Shown here piece after piece: positions 1 to 13,693 of a stretch of DNA of 64,000 nucleotides. A program made the translations under genes and the position numbers. Origin of the DNA: Microvelia longipes (taxonomy: Eukaryota > Arthropoda > Insecta > Hemiptera > Veliidae); assembly GCA_018340805.1 (NCBI GenBank), contig JACMZG010001914.1, positions 48,797,104 through 48,861,103 of the forward strand, written 5' to 3'. The stretch's first letter is position 1; every line of letters starts with the position of its first letter. The notes under the pieces were generated by a model that saw only the letters and a program-made list of their open reading frames with translations, was not told the origin of the DNA and did not search any database.

Positions 1-3000
1 CCATCGTTGGTTTGGCATCAGCTCAGGTACCATCATTCGGCTGGTGTCCTGATAAGAGGCCTATGCCAGGATTCGATATGGATAAGGTAATAATACATTA
101 ATTCATAATATTATAATACATAATTTTTAATTCATTCATTTTATTCATATGTAGATAAAAGTTAACAGCAATAATTCTAATACTAACAAAACCATGATGC
201 TAGAACCAAGAAATTTAGAAAAATTAAAAGCTGTAATCTTCTTTCTTTGGTGTAGTCTACATCGTTTATTTGTAATGGTGTTGTTAAATATTGTTTTTAC
301 TTCGTAATGCTCATCTATTGACATTGTGGCGTTATCTATTGGCATTGTGAAGTTATCTATTGTCATTGTGACGTTATCTATTGACATTGTGACGTTATCT
401 ATTGACATTGTGAAGTTATCTATTGACATTGTGACGTTATCTATTGTCATTGTGACGTTATCTATTGACATTGTGACGTTATCTATTGACATTGTGAAGT
501 TATCTATTGACATTGTGACGTTATCTACTGACATTGTGACGTTATCTTATTTTTATAAGATTCTCTATCATTCTTTTTATTCAACATTCGATTCTGTCCT
601 TCAAACCAATTTTTAGCAGAATCGCACCAAATTTGTTATTTGCTTTACTGAAACATACAGAATGTGTATATCATCGTTTAATTTTTTTAATGAAGTGGGG
701 TTCTAAGTATGATGTTAAACTCAGTAGATGATAGACTCATCAGCATAATTCGCTAAGAATGTGTAAAATTATTTACGAGCCTACGACAAATAGTGACGGA
801 GCAGTTTGGGGAATACAAATTTGGCTCGTGTAACTCATCCCGATACAATACCTGAACAATGTCATGATGTTGATTGTTGTTTACAGTACCTAGGAACATG
901 GTATGAGCAGGAACGATACTTCACTGTATTAGAAGCTGGAAGCAGATGTGCAAGAACTAATTATACAAAGGCTGTAGATGGAAGAGTACTTGTCACTAAT
1001 GAAATCATCAACAGAATGTAAGTACATTTAAAAATACCTTAATATCAACACTTCAGGGAACTTTGTCAGCTCCCTTTTCCTTTGGAAATGCGTATTAACA
1101 CGATTAAAATTGGACGAAGAAAATTTAAAAAATAGGATAATATTGAAAATATATTCTATGATTAATTTATTGATTAGTTGATCAATCAATATAGGGCCGA
1201 ACTGCAGTAAAGAATCTACATCTCTCTGTAAAACTATAATTTTCTGTAACTAACTTTAATGTAAATAAATGGCTATTATTATTATTATTATTATTAATCA
1301 ATCAATAAACGAATAATGAAAAATATAAAATAAAAATCATTAAATTTAATTAAGTTTTAATTAAATATATCCCCGAAATTTATCTTAAATCTTATAAAAA
1401 GTCATGAAACTGTTAGATAACATATAATAAATGCATTGACGGTTTAGTCTAGATATTAAAATTTTGGGCGCTTTCTAAATGAGAAATACAATTGTTTTCC
1501 CATCTCATACTAGACGAACTGATTAAAAAAATATCGGATACGGAGTACCTCGGAACTTTACCTCATCAGATCGGATTCGCTACGCTCATCCTCCCTACTT
1601 CGAACTCGTCTTTACAAGTCGTTAAATTTATACTGCAAACCGTTTTCGAACTTGCTTCGCTCGTCTTCAGATAGTAAATATGTCCATCTCATTCTCAGCA
1701 GTCACCATCCAGGCACAGACCAAGCACAGTGCTACTTAACTTTTATGGTCCTACACAAATCATAGATATACTTGTTGTATTAAAACGAAACTTAGTGTAC
1801 TTATTTATTACGTAAAGGTATTCACTTGTACTGAATTTCAACTTAATTGGATTATTCTCCTAGTTTTACCATTTTTAAAAAACGTACACAAGTCTTATAA
1901 TAAAAATTGGACTAATGCTGATAATGAGATGAAATTTGGCACATTTGTCTTAGTCTTATACATGGCTACATGCGTGCCAAATTTCATTCCGATCGCGACA
2001 TTTTGTTCCTGTTTTATAATATTTCGAAGTATTTCCTGAGTCATTATTGCGAGTTAATGACATCAAAAAGTTTTTTCTCGAATAGCTCAACTACACTTAT
2101 AGCTTGCTTTTTGTAGCAAGTTTCAACTCTCTAGCATGAATACAATAGGAGCTACACACACATACACAGACAAACAACTTTGTACAAAACCACTTAGGAG
2201 GCCTTAAAAACACCTGAAGCTGGTAATTCTGGTGACATCTACCCTCTCGCTTTGGATATGCATAAAGTCAGGACATTAGTTCTTCCATCCTCTCCCATCC
2301 ATTAGTTGGATATACATAAGAGAGGACATTAGACATTCCATTAGTTCCTTTTGGATATACATAAAAGAGGACATTAGTTCCTCCCTTTGGATATACATAA
2401 AGAGAGGACATTAGTTCTTCCCATTGGATATACATAAAGAGAGGACATTAGTTCCTTCAATTGGATATACATAAAGAAAGGATATTAGTTCCTTCAATTG
2501 GATATACATAAAAAGAGGACATTAGTTCCTCCCTTTGGATATACATAAAGAAAGGACATTAGTTCCTTCAATTGGATATACATAAAGAGAGGACATTAGT
2601 TCATCCAACTATCGCTTTGAAAAGACGAGCTTTATCCGAATTTATTTTCTTGTTCTTATCCATTTCTATAACATGAGTGTTTTGATGCATTGCAGAACTG
2701 GTATCAAGCGTGTAGTAGATGGAGAGATCAGAGAAGTACCAAAACTAGGAGAACCCTCTAGTCTCAGGGTCAAATACTCAACACTACCTCGTAAGTAAAA
2801 TAAATAAACCATTTACTTGCATATTTAAAATACCTCAAAAAAATTAAAAGACAAAAGCGTTTGAATTATCTACATGCAAAATCGGCCATCAGCCGTGGTA
2901 TGCTCTCTAAGAGAGCTTAGATGGTTTATCTTATTAAGATTATAATTTTGTTTTTTAATTTAAGTTAATAAACATATATTACTATTACTAATATTACTAA

Positions 3001-6000
3001 AAAAGTAGTTATTACTAATATATAAAAATAAGAAATTATTACATCGACGAACTAACTATAACAACGATGTAACTTATACTTCAAATAATAAAAAACTTTT
3101 ATGTGCTTATTACATATTAAATAATTAAAACAATATATATGACTGAAAACATAAAGCAACACTTATAATTGATTAAATAAAGCATAATTCACTTGTCAGC
3201 ATTATAATTAATAATTATGGATAAATAAAAAGATCCTAAAATAAAAATAACTAATAAAATAAAAATCAAGTTTCCACAACATATAACTTGGAAACCTTTC
3301 TTACTTAAAAACTTTTTAATTTTTACTTAATAAATTGAATTTTTACTTAAAAATTCTTACTTAATTAGAACCTACAGAGCCAGGCGGGAGAATATTTGAG
3401 GTGTTCGGTAGAATCTTGAGGAGTATTGCGGTACGCTTAATTTTGCGATATCTACTCAGTAGATGAATTTTCCTAAAATGGTGTCTGAGCAAGTATGCTT
3501 GAACTAAGTATCACATCTGGTCCAATCTTTTTACCTCTATGAGACGTCTAAACGACATGAAATGCTTTTTTGACTTCAACATTCTTCCTATTAGTCATTT
3601 ATGATGATAGTATGTCCTACATCTTTCTAACAGTTTGGTTTGTATTGTTTAAATGTCTTTCTCTATAAAAGAGGAAGAAGTCTCTCCACAAAAATATATT
3701 TCTTTATTGCAAAGCGCTTTCAACCTAACAAGAGGTCATCATCAGTGCTAGCCTAACAAACAAAATAATACAATAAATCAGAAAAAAATTGTCTTTCTTA
3801 ATCAATTGTTCAAGAAAAAACATCAATGAACGAGGCAAACATATTTTTTTAGTATCCCGTCAAAAGAATAAAAAACTTATTTCGTTACTAGTGACAGGCA
3901 TTTTCAGATGTGCACTAAGTACCCATCTGAGAGGTTTAATGCTCTGCTTCCGGTCTTAAAAAATACAAAAATTGTTATTTGTCAAATATCTACTGCAGCT
4001 AATTTAATAATTAACTACATTATGCTAATCACTAAATTGAAAAATTGCCATCTAAACACCTTTAACTTTCAAAGATTGTAAACAGCGATGTGAAGTCTAC
4101 CTTGATGAACTTCCAATTTAACATATATTTTACTTTAATTAGCAATTCATCTTTTAATATTGAAGATATTGACACGATAGTATCTCCTAGTGCGTCGTGA
4201 AGGCCCTGTGGTCTCGTTTAAAGAGGCATGCAACATTCAATACCACATACAACGTCACATGCGACATCGCCTGTTTCTCTTACGTCCCCTAGAGGACCAT
4301 GCCTTATGTCTTGTGTGAACAAACGAATTGCGTCATAGAACATAGAATATTGTACTTGACATCATAGAGATATATACTAGAGGGGACATAGCCTATCTCA
4401 ATACATTGAGAAGCCTGAAACATCTTTTTGGGGCTCTCAGGGGTTCTGTGTAACCTCATTGAAACCTCTCTTAAGAGTGAATTAAGGTTATAATAAATCA
4501 ATTGTTATAGCGTTTCGAACTTTATCTATGTTTTAATATGTATTTTAAACGTTCTTAAATATATGTGACTGTAATTTTATTCTGTTTATTTGATTATATT
4601 GAAAGTCGAAGGTGGTCAGGTTATTTTTTCGATGTTTCGAAATTCAACCAATAGGGCCCTCTCTAGTAATATATCTCTATGCTTGACAAAGAATCATTGT
4701 AAAATCCGTTTATAATACATATAGACCAAGAGCCCAGGGGTGTTTTGTTAATAAAAAGTGTAATGGCTGGAACCGGTCTCAATTTTTCGTAAATACCTTC
4801 CTGAACAAGGATCTGCAATTCTGCCGACTCGTATCGAATGGGTGTCCCAGGCAGAACGCAATTTAGGGGTCAAAGTTTCTGCCTGGGACACCCATCAGAT
4901 ACGAGTCGGCAGAATTGCAGATCCTTGTTCTGGAAGGTATTTACGAAAAATTGAGACCGGTTCCAGCCATTACACTTTTATTAACAAAACACCCCTGGGC
5001 TCTTGGTCTAATATTTGCAGAAAGTGATATTCAGGTTAATCAATTTATATTACGTTCTATATATTTCATACTTGACTTCCTCTGCGATTATCTCAGCATC
5101 CACTCATAAAACATAATTGGTTCAGACAAAAACTAAATAGGCTTCGTTACATAACAGCTACATAATTACATAATACTCTTAAAGTGAAAACCTAAATTAC
5201 GTTGTTTGATTCATTAACATTAACTTGTTCATCTCGAGTTAATTATATTTAATGTAAGAAATGCGTGCTAATTATACTCATATAACAATGATGCACACTT
5301 AACAACTCTAGAGGTTGCTGATATTGTTTTAAGACGATAAAATAGGGCTTCGGCAAGTACCGCTTTGAAGCGTTTCACTTAAACATGTTATATAACATTG
5401 TAATTTAAAGGACATGACATGAATACGTTGCATGTTCTGAGTGTGATTATACGACCCCGATATTGAGATATTTGCAAATATTACCTATAAAAAATATAGC
5501 TAAAAGTCTAAGAAGTCTTTTTTAGACAAAGTCTAAAAAATATTGCGATATTTTTAGACTTTGTTTTAGGTAATTTTATTAGAATGGGACTTAAGCTATG
5601 TCCACATACACAAGTTAAGTCTATCTTATGTGTATATTGCGGCAGTTATGAGATGGACATTATAAAAAGAGCTATGACACTGTTTAACTTATCAGAGCTG
5701 TTGCCTTAAATTACCTTAAGTTAACTAAACTAATTCTTACGGACGAAGCCCGTATGCACACCTATTTTTCAGGTGAGGTATAATGACCTCTCACACAATT
5801 ATATTGTGTGAGAGGTCATGAAAATTAAGAACATTAATTTTCCTTAAACCTACTGCTGTAGGTTTAAGGAAAATTATAGTGTTCAACCTAAAACTCCGAA
5901 ACCAAGGTTTTATCATAATTATCCACATTTATGCCGTTTTGTGTGATTTTCATCACGTTGTCTGTGTGTGTGTGTGTGTGTGTGTGCCTTGCATAATTTC

Positions 6001-7759
6001 CACTGTGTCCTTAATCTCCTATTCTACAACATGTTTTGATAAAAACTAATTTGGGTTTCGGAAAAAAATGTAGAATAAGATAGTTTATTATCTGAATTGT
6101 AATGACACTTACTTAATTCTTTATTTGTATCTTGTTTCAGTTCCCATGGAAACACAGTATACTATTCTAGATACTGATTATACTACTTATTCAGTAGTAT
6201 GGGCTTGTTCTAGTCTTGGACCTCTAGTTAATTCACGTAAGTAAACATTTTTTTCAAGCAGTACTCTGTAACACACAAGCTTTAAATTGTTTATAGGACT
6301 CCCTCGTAAAAGTAAGGGAGAATATATCGTCATATAATGGCGGTCATTCTGCTGTAATGGTGAGCACTTATGCCTGCCACCGAGACGTTCTGGGTTCGAT
6401 TTCGATCAGATCTTTAAGTGTTTTCATGTAAAGGATGAAAATGCTTCAAGTGCAGTCCTTCTGGACACTAATCCAGTGGTTACAAGCCTGAGAAGATTCT
6501 TAACCCAAAAGGAACCTGGGTTTAGGCAAATTGTAGATAAGTGGTCTATCACCTCTTTCTACTTGCTATCACTACCACTATAATAATATAATATGTATAT
6601 TTCGAAGAGATAATATGTAAATACAGGCTGTAAAGTTTAAATGACTTAAAGATATTAAAGGGATGTTTTTAAGGACTTCGTATTATTGTCAAACGCTGGG
6701 TTATAAAACTTGGCATATGGTTTATAAATTTTTATAAACATTAGAAGACCTAAAATTACTATTAAGAAATTATTATATTTGAATCCAAATGGATTGAAAT
6801 ATATTGTTCCTGTTTAAAAAAAACATTGTAGAATTAAAGTCGTTCTTTTCCTAATAGTAATTATGGACTTCTACAAAAAAGACGTTTCTCTCTTAAGAAG
6901 ATTGAAGATCTCTATAAAATTAAAAACTTTAATATCAGGTTTAAGTGCAAAGTTGATCTATAACTATCTATTAGACTAATCGACAAATCTAGAGATGAAT
7001 TTGTAGTCGCATTTATGTGTTTGAATAGAGTTGAAGTTTAATCTAAAACTTCTGAGTGAGGGGCCCCTTTTTGCTAAATATAAGTACCTGGAGACGACAT
7101 TAAACGAATTTATCTTTGCACGAATTGAACTCTCTACAAATTCCATTCCCTTTCACTTTTGGCATTTGAACCAAAATAAAGATCATGTTCTGATGAAAAT
7201 TTGATAAGAGGATTCTAGTCGGATCGAAATTTCAGTCTCTAAAAAATTTCTTTTTTAGAGACTGAAGACTTTATAGACCTCTGTAATCAGAAGACTAATA
7301 ATCCAAGATTTGAGAGTAGTCTTTTATTCTACTGCTCAGCTCTTATCAATAAAAAAATTAGATAAACTAAAGAATTCACCCTAAAAGTATTTTACCTTTT
7401 AACTAAGTGACTATCTAACTCATAGACTTTATGTGTAATTCTTTACAGAGAGTGCCTGGGTTATGTCAAGAGAACGATTACCCTCTGGAACTATTCTACA
7501 GAAAGCCTACGGAGTACTAGACAAGCATAAGATCTCAAGAACCTTCTTCGTACGTGCTGACCAAGAGGAATGTACACTAGGTGAAGCCGTTCCAGCAAAG
7601 GAAGGTGCATCAGCTGCCGCTCCTGCCCAAGCAGCTAAAGAAGTTGTCAAGGATGTACCTGCTGATGAACCAGTCAAAGAAGAAGTAAAGGAACAAGTAG
7701 TAGAACACAAAGAAGTTCCAGTCGAAAAAGTTCCTGTTAAAGCTCGTAGGATGTTTTAA
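1..7759 (+). CDS. Lipocalin gene 1 (ApoD-like), 5' end missing, with long charged C-terminal tail
   Basis: Exons read 3-86, 887-1017, 2696-2790, 6141-6236 and 7449-7759 (stop TAA), all with GT-AG borders and intron phases 0-2-1-1. The first exon is cut by the window edge and begins inside the signal peptide (residues ending GLASAQ). The 238 visible residues keep the lipocalin signature GTWYEQERY at the start of exon 2, a TDY motif in exon 4 (DTDYTTYSVV), AWVMSR in exon 5, and four cysteines (GWCPD, SRCAR, WACSS, EECTL) that match the two ApoD-type disulfides. It should be a secreted carrier of a hydrophobic ligand; the ligand is unknown. It is clearly diverged from the four downstream paralogs. 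After the last cysteine, where the paralogs end within four residues, it continues for about 60 residues rich in Ala, Lys, Glu, Val and Pro, probably disordered. Identity as a lipocalin is secure; the missing start and any 5' non-coding exon lie outside the window. Confidence 0.88.
313..546. repeat. 21-bp minisatellite
   Basis: About eleven tandem units of GTTATCTATTGACATTGTGA plus one base, in intron 1 of gene 1. The unit length is a multiple of three and stop-free in two frames, so it creates spurious open frames on both strands. Confidence 0.9.
1530..2225 (-). mobile_element. 5S-like dispersed element, copy 1
   Basis: Minus-strand copy of a 0.7-kb repeat in intron 2 of gene 1. It includes a decayed 5S rRNA-like segment at about 1700-1745 and the far end near GGTACCTCGG-type sequence. 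Related copies occur at 24245, 27742, 38335 and 61640. Confidence 0.7.
2262..2606. repeat. About 37-bp minisatellite
   Basis: Eight to nine units containing GGATATACATAAAG and GGACATTAGTTC, in intron 2 of gene 1, ending 90 bases before exon 3. Confidence 0.85.
4363..4681. mobile_element. TIR element family B, copy 1
   Basis: A 319-bp non-coding repeat in intron 3 of gene 1. Its ends are inverted repeats of the type CATAGAGATATA, and its body contains GGTTATAATAAATCAATTGTT. The flanks CTTGACAT and CTTGACAA match at seven of eight bases, an aged 8-bp duplication. Confidence 0.8.
4721..5011. repeat. Near-perfect 290-bp inverted repeat (hairpin)
   Basis: Arms 4721-4850 and 4881-5011 differ at only a few positions over about 130 bases; the spacer is about 25-30 bases. 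It lies in intron 3 of lipocalin gene 1, so the gene's pre-mRNA would form a long double-stranded stem. Confidence 0.92.
6338..6590 (+). mobile_element. tRNA-derived SINE, short copy
   Basis: The head has an A-box-like stretch, TGCCTGCCACC and a B box GGGTTCGATTTCG, resembling tRNA-Gly(GCC). The body shares CTGGGTTTAGGCAAA and the tail TCTATCACCTCT...CTATCAC with the copy at 42112. In intron 4 of gene 1. Confidence 0.7.
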
Positions 7760-8652
7760 AGTCTGAACCTCTCATTTTTGGAAATTCCCTCCCAAACAAA
7801 TCGTAAAAAAGCTTTAAAAATTTAGGTTTAAAATCAAATCTGGCTTTGATTAATTAAGTTAGTGGAGTGGCCGAATTCATGAAAATTATTTTTCATAAGC
7901 AGTGAAAATTGCTACTAAAACCACTTTACATTATTCGTTGCCAACTAAAATACTTCTTGAAAAAAACATCATTTTGGGTCAGTAGGTTTTATCTTACTGA
8001 GCCGAAAATGTTAAGCCTTGTCAAAAGCCCCTGGTTCGTATGTAGCTTGCACCACTTTCACCTTGCAAGCGATAAGTTAGGTAGTTCTTATCTTATCCTA
8101 TATCTGTAAACTGTTTTAACTTAATAACAGTTCAAGCAAAAAAATAACGAAACAACTGCTTAAATAAGTACATACAATTTAACAACGTAACATTAGTTCG
8201 AGATGAATATTATTATTCATGAATTAGGTCACAAATTAGGATTATAAAATTTAAATTTAAGTTTTTAATTTAGGAAGATCCTATTTAAGTCTATTTATAT
8301 TAGTTAATTCCTAATGTTTAAATTTAAATCTAGTGGTCCTTAATTTAAATGACAGTAATTTATTTAAGTTCTTATTTAGAAAAAATAACTTGCCCCCTAT
8401 ATGTGTTGCCCTTGACTTTATTATTATTTATTGTATTTTGTAAAAAAATATAAAATCCTTTATTTATTATTCTTAAAATTTGTAGTTTTTATTTGTTTCC
8501 GGCATTTGGCACATTTTGGCAGATTAAACTGGCTGAGTTAATATTCATACCGAATACCAGTTAACTAAATAGCTTATGGATTTCAATTTCTATGTAATTG
8601 TTTCATATTTTGGTTACTATTAGTTGTTTAATTTAATAATTTAATCGCTCCA

Positions 8653-8895
8653 ATGTGGATGGAATCCATGTCAATGTGGATTTGAATCTACGCCAATGTG
8701 GATGGAATCCATGTCAATGTGGATGGAAACTACGCCTATGTGGATGGAATCCATGTCAATGTGGATTTGAATCTACGCCAATGTGGATGGAATCCATGTC
8801 AATGTGGATGGAAACTACGCCTATGTGGATGGAATCCATGTCAATGTGGATTGAATCAACGCCAATCTGCATGGATTCAATGGCAATGTGGACTT
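8653..8895. repeat. 42-bp minisatellite (2 x 21)
   Basis: Units alternate ATGTGGATGGAATCCATGTC with ATGTGGAT(G/T)GAAnCTACGCC, downstream of gene 1. Confidence 0.88.
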
Positions 8896-9061
8896 CTTCA
8901 TTAAAAATCAATAAATTAAAATCCTTATCTAATGAAATACGAAAAATTAATAACTTAAACTTATTTCAACAATATTTGTTTAAAAATATTATTCGAAGAA
9001 GTTTTCTCATAGGCTTGGATAACATTTTATCATTATTTAAAGGATAAAAAGGAAACTTGTT

Positions 9062-11816
9062 GCTTTAAAATTTAATTTCCTGGAGAGCCATCCCCCCCTC
9101 TACCTATCTTTCTATTTGTTTTTTTGTTTTGTTTTTTTCATTAATTTGTAAAATTTTGACAATTGAGAAACTTTGTAATAAAGTAACCTCAAGTATGTAA
9201 ATAAATAAAATAAATAAATATCTTGTGAACGCCTACGCCTATACCTGATGGAACATTTCAGATGCGTTTTACATTAACGCTTTAAAAATGATGCTGATGG
9301 CTTCGTGTATTGTAAGTTGACATGATTTGCTGTCACAATTGTTTTATTTCTAGTTTATCAACAGGTGCTTCAGATAAAACAAAAACACAATCGGGTACAT
9401 GGTACCTCGGTACTTTTCCTTACGAATGTTATAATTATCCAAAGCCTAAGCCTAAGGTGGTATGAATTCGGTCTCGCTAGGCTCCTTTTGTATACACCTG
9501 GTTCTATGCAGGTAAGTAAAACTGCTGCAATTATGGCAACTGCTAAAATCTGTTATGATTAATCTCCACGAACACCTGAATTGTTTGATATCTCAAAATA
9601 TAGCAAAAGAAAATATAAAACTCGTTCACACCGCTGGCTTGGCGCCTAGGAGAAGAAGCTGAAGATTGCCTCTAAATGTAAATAGGGCCCTTAACTATTG
9701 CCAACCTAGCAACTTCACTTTGAAACGCTTATGACAATCTCCACCCAATACGGACATGACTTGGCGGGACAGAAAAATTGATTTCCCTACTTTTTTGGAC
9801 TAAAGGCTTGGCGGGGAGTATTTTACCACATAAGTGGTTTTTGGTAAGATATAGATATGTTAGCCATTAACTTACAAACTAAAAATATAATACCTGTGGA
9901 ATTTTACCTATAAGTTCATTATAAGTTTCGTTATTCGACGATGTACATAACGTCAAAGCGTGGTGCAAAAATTAAAATAAAAAATAAATAAATAAAATAT
10001 GTTTATTCTGCTTTATAAAATTAAAATTAAAAATAAAATATTACAAAATTTTTCTGTTTTAAAAGCACATCTTCGAATGAGTCGTGCTCGTGCTCGAGGA
10101 TGGCTGGAGCAGTTTATGTGCAACTATTTTTAACCTGCTCTTTGTTTTTTCTTGTGTTACAAAATAAAGACTAGATTTGTCGAGTTAAAAATAAAAAATG
10201 ATCACAAAAAAAATAAAATAAATACATAAATAATTATAAATGAAACATAATGATAAATTAGCGTAAGCTAGAAGCAATTAATAATTGACACATTTATATG
10301 AGTATATACTTTATATATTTATTCTAATATATTTTATTATATTAGAATAATATATTTTATTCAAATACAGTGATATGTGTAGATGTTTTAGAAAAATTGT
10401 CATTTATCTTGTGCAACTGTCACATGACTTTGTGAAGACACAAAATCTTATCTGTATTTATATAAATTATTATTTAAAGTTCATAAATAACTCTACTATT
10501 ATAGTTATCAATTAAACGGAATATGTATAAATGAATTTACAGATTTAATGGATTGTTTATAATAAAAAATGATATTTGTTTTTTATAGATAGCTAGGGAT
10601 TTTTTCTGCAAAACGGTTCTATGCTGTTTTGCTGATTTTGTTTTCTTGTATTATACCAATGTTTTTCAGCTAAATGTATTGATAGAAAATATTTCATAAT
10701 GTAACAGTTAATATTTTCAAACTGGCAAGCAATATTAAAAAGTAATTTTGTAGATCGGTTAAACCACCTATAGGTTAGTATTGTATCAAATTTCAAATCG
10801 ATCTTGAAGGATTTTTTTAAAATTTTGCAGATTAAGCAAAATAGGTTAGTGAAGTCTCAAAAATATCATCTCCCGAGCAGCAAGAATAGACCTAAACCCT
10901 GATTTTCTGCCACTAGTATAAACACAGCGGGAGTTATGCGTGACACACGTATGTGTGTCACGCATACACATACGTCACACACATAGGTTCTGTCAGTGAG
11001 TGAACCACTTAGAACGTCATTAAAATGCCTGGAAAAAAATAATTATGGTGAAACCTGGGGTATTTAAGGAGAACCCAATACTTTTCCTTATACCTACAAT
11101 AGGAGATAAGGAAATAAGTAATAAAGTAAACAAAGCTGAAATATTCCCAATTTTAGTAAGATTTTAACCCATGTTCACTCAAAAGTTAAGTTCATAATCT
11201 TACGCTAAATATAAATACCAGTAAAAGCTCCGATAATTACACCGAGTGTCACATCTATTTTCATAAGCCCCACCTCATCGTGAGTGCCACCACATCATGA
11301 GTGCTACTCAAACTTAAGGGTGTACTGCTACCAAGCAGAAAGAGACCTTGATACAAAATGTTGCATTTTTATTGTCTACAAAAATGGGTGTTTATTTTTG
11401 AAATATTCATTTGATTGTATTAATTTGTAAATCTTGTTATATTATAGTTGTGGATATTGTTATTACTTAATTATGTTTACCAGTTTAACAGCTCTACCTT
11501 TAGCTCTATATTAATCCCATTTCCCGACCTACCGGCATAATTTTCATCAGATTCAAATACAGTGATATGTCTAAATCTAAATCTAAATCTCTAAATCTAA
11601 ATTTGGTATGCGCTATATTGAAACCTAGCGTCTTTTTTTAAGGAAGTTAGGTTTTAGGAATAAGATCACTAAACAATAGTCTCATAAGCAAAATTAGTTA
11701 AGCATGTGTGCAACATTTCAATTTTTCTCGACAAATAGTGACGTAATTCATTTTCTCGACAATTTGGAGTAATTCATTAAAGGAACGGGTAGCACGGCCT
11801 TAACGTAGATTTAATT
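9062..11816. other. Gene 1-gene 2 spacer, no gene seen
   Basis: A/T-rich sequence without a supportable gene. It contains an end fragment resembling the 5S-like element near 9393 (GGTACCTCGG), a short direct duplication of ATTCAAATACAGTGATATGT at 10358 and 11550, and a palindrome at 10937-10962. Confidence 0.6.
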
Positions 11817-12215
11817 TGTACATGTAGACATGGCTTATCTTACTATGTAAGATAAGCCTATACAAGACAAGACGAGGACTTACTATGTACATGTGGACAT
11901 GGGTTATCTCTTCAGATCGTGGACTAACTTTGTACATGTAGACATGGCTTATCTCTACAAGACGAGGACTTACTTTGTACATGTAGACATGGCTTATCTC
12001 TACAGAACGTATAGACGTACATGTAGACATGGCTTATCTCTACAAGACGAGACTTACTTAGTACATGTAGACATGGCTTATCTCTACAGAACGTAGACTT
12101 ACTTTGTACATGCAAACATGGCTTATCTCTACAGAACGTAGACTTACTTTGTACATGTAGACATGGCTTATCTCTACAGAACGTAGACTTACTTTGTACA
12201 AGTGGACATGGATTA
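11817..12215. repeat. 45-bp minisatellite
   Basis: About nine units with GTACATGTAGACATGGCTTA followed by TCTCTACA(A/G)GACG..., in the spacer between genes 1 and 2. Confidence 0.88.
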
Positions 12216-12239
12216 TCTCTCCAGCACGAAAACCTTTGT

Positions 12240-13690
12240 TTGATCAATTTTTTAATGTCAGAAGTTGACCTCTCGGACCTCTTTATTTACTATTCTACTT
12301 ATTTCTAGAATTGCTTCTAGAATTTTAAGTTTCGTGAGCAATAGTAACTAACGTTTATTTAAAGATGTGTGCATAAATCATATGATGACAAGCCTAGACC
12401 AAAAGAACTACAAAAATAAAATTTAAAACAAGTGTTAGAAATAAATTAATAATAAAACTAATGATTAATTGTAAATATAATTATTGTATTTTAGAAATAT
12501 TTTTTTTAAAATCTCATTTAAATTACAAAGAAGATTTTGAATAAGAATAGCTTGTATGACGTTATTAGTGTAATTTTTTTATTTTGCACAAACTGCACGA
12601 GCAATATGACTGTATAAATGAATCCCTATTAGTCCGATATCGAGTTTTTTAGTCTAGTGGAGGCTCAGTGATTCATTGAACAAGTAAGTTTTTTGTAAGT
12701 AAGATTTAAACTTTAATAAGCAAACTGAACTTATGTTTGTTTATAGGAAATGTTTATAAATTTATGCTTATAGCAAGTTATGATTATATCTATGCATGAG
12801 AATACGATATGGATAAGAAACTAAAAATAACCACTAGGTTAAGTAAGTGTGGTGCTTAATGGTTATTTAGACACCAAGGTAGTAACGTTGGGTATAATTC
12901 CTTGAGTTGAGCACTAAAGTCAATCCCAAGGCGTAGCCATGATAATATGAGACGGTAAGTGTCGCGACAAAGCCAATAGACTTAAATGATGGTTTTTGAG
13001 GAAGCCATGAATTAAATTGATGAAACCCCTATAAGGTTTCAGACATTAGGTTTCAGATAAAAGGTTTTCTAAAGACAGATGCCTTTAGAAAACTTCTGGG
13101 ACTTTACAAATACCTAATGGTATCCAAAGAAACTTAAACGTACCAAAAGGTAGGATGAAGGTAGTAAGAAATAAGACTCTTCAGTTAAAATAATCTGCCA
13201 GAACTTTAAGTTGGCATCTTGTTTAAATTTTTTTTAATTGTACAAGACATGTCTTTTGTACATATAGACATAGATTATACCTTGGCTCAAAGAGCCAAGG
13301 TACTATCAACGGAGGGTATTCGACAGAGCTCCTTTTGAACAATTTCACTAGGCCAAGTCAGTTCAACATAGAGAATGATACCAAAGGACTTAGGGAAAAT
13401 CATCCATGGAGCAAACCAATCTGTGTGTTCCGTCACTTGAGCTTCCTCCCATTGGTGAGCTTGAGGTGAATAAAGACATGGCTTAAGAAGCACCTTAACC
13501 CTAAACCTTTTTAAATCAAGACTTATTCTGGTATTCAGGAGGCCCTACTGTCTAAACAACCTAATTGTTTTTAAAAAATTAGCCACAATTCAGGCTTCTT
13601 CTTCATTTTATGAGTAATCCTTATAGTAGTCTGAGGAAACCTTGCAGAATCAGAGTCTTTAGCATAATCGAGTTTGCACTAAACACCTAA
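12240..13690. other. Spacer, no gene seen
   Basis: A/T-rich sequence between the 45-bp minisatellite and a family B element. No frame with coding character or repeat structure was recognised. Confidence 0.55.
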
Positions 13691-13693
13691 AAC

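Noticed and set aside
4842..5109. Overlapping 61- and 64-codon frames
   Set aside because: They fall on one arm of the large hairpin, where both strands are open by chance.
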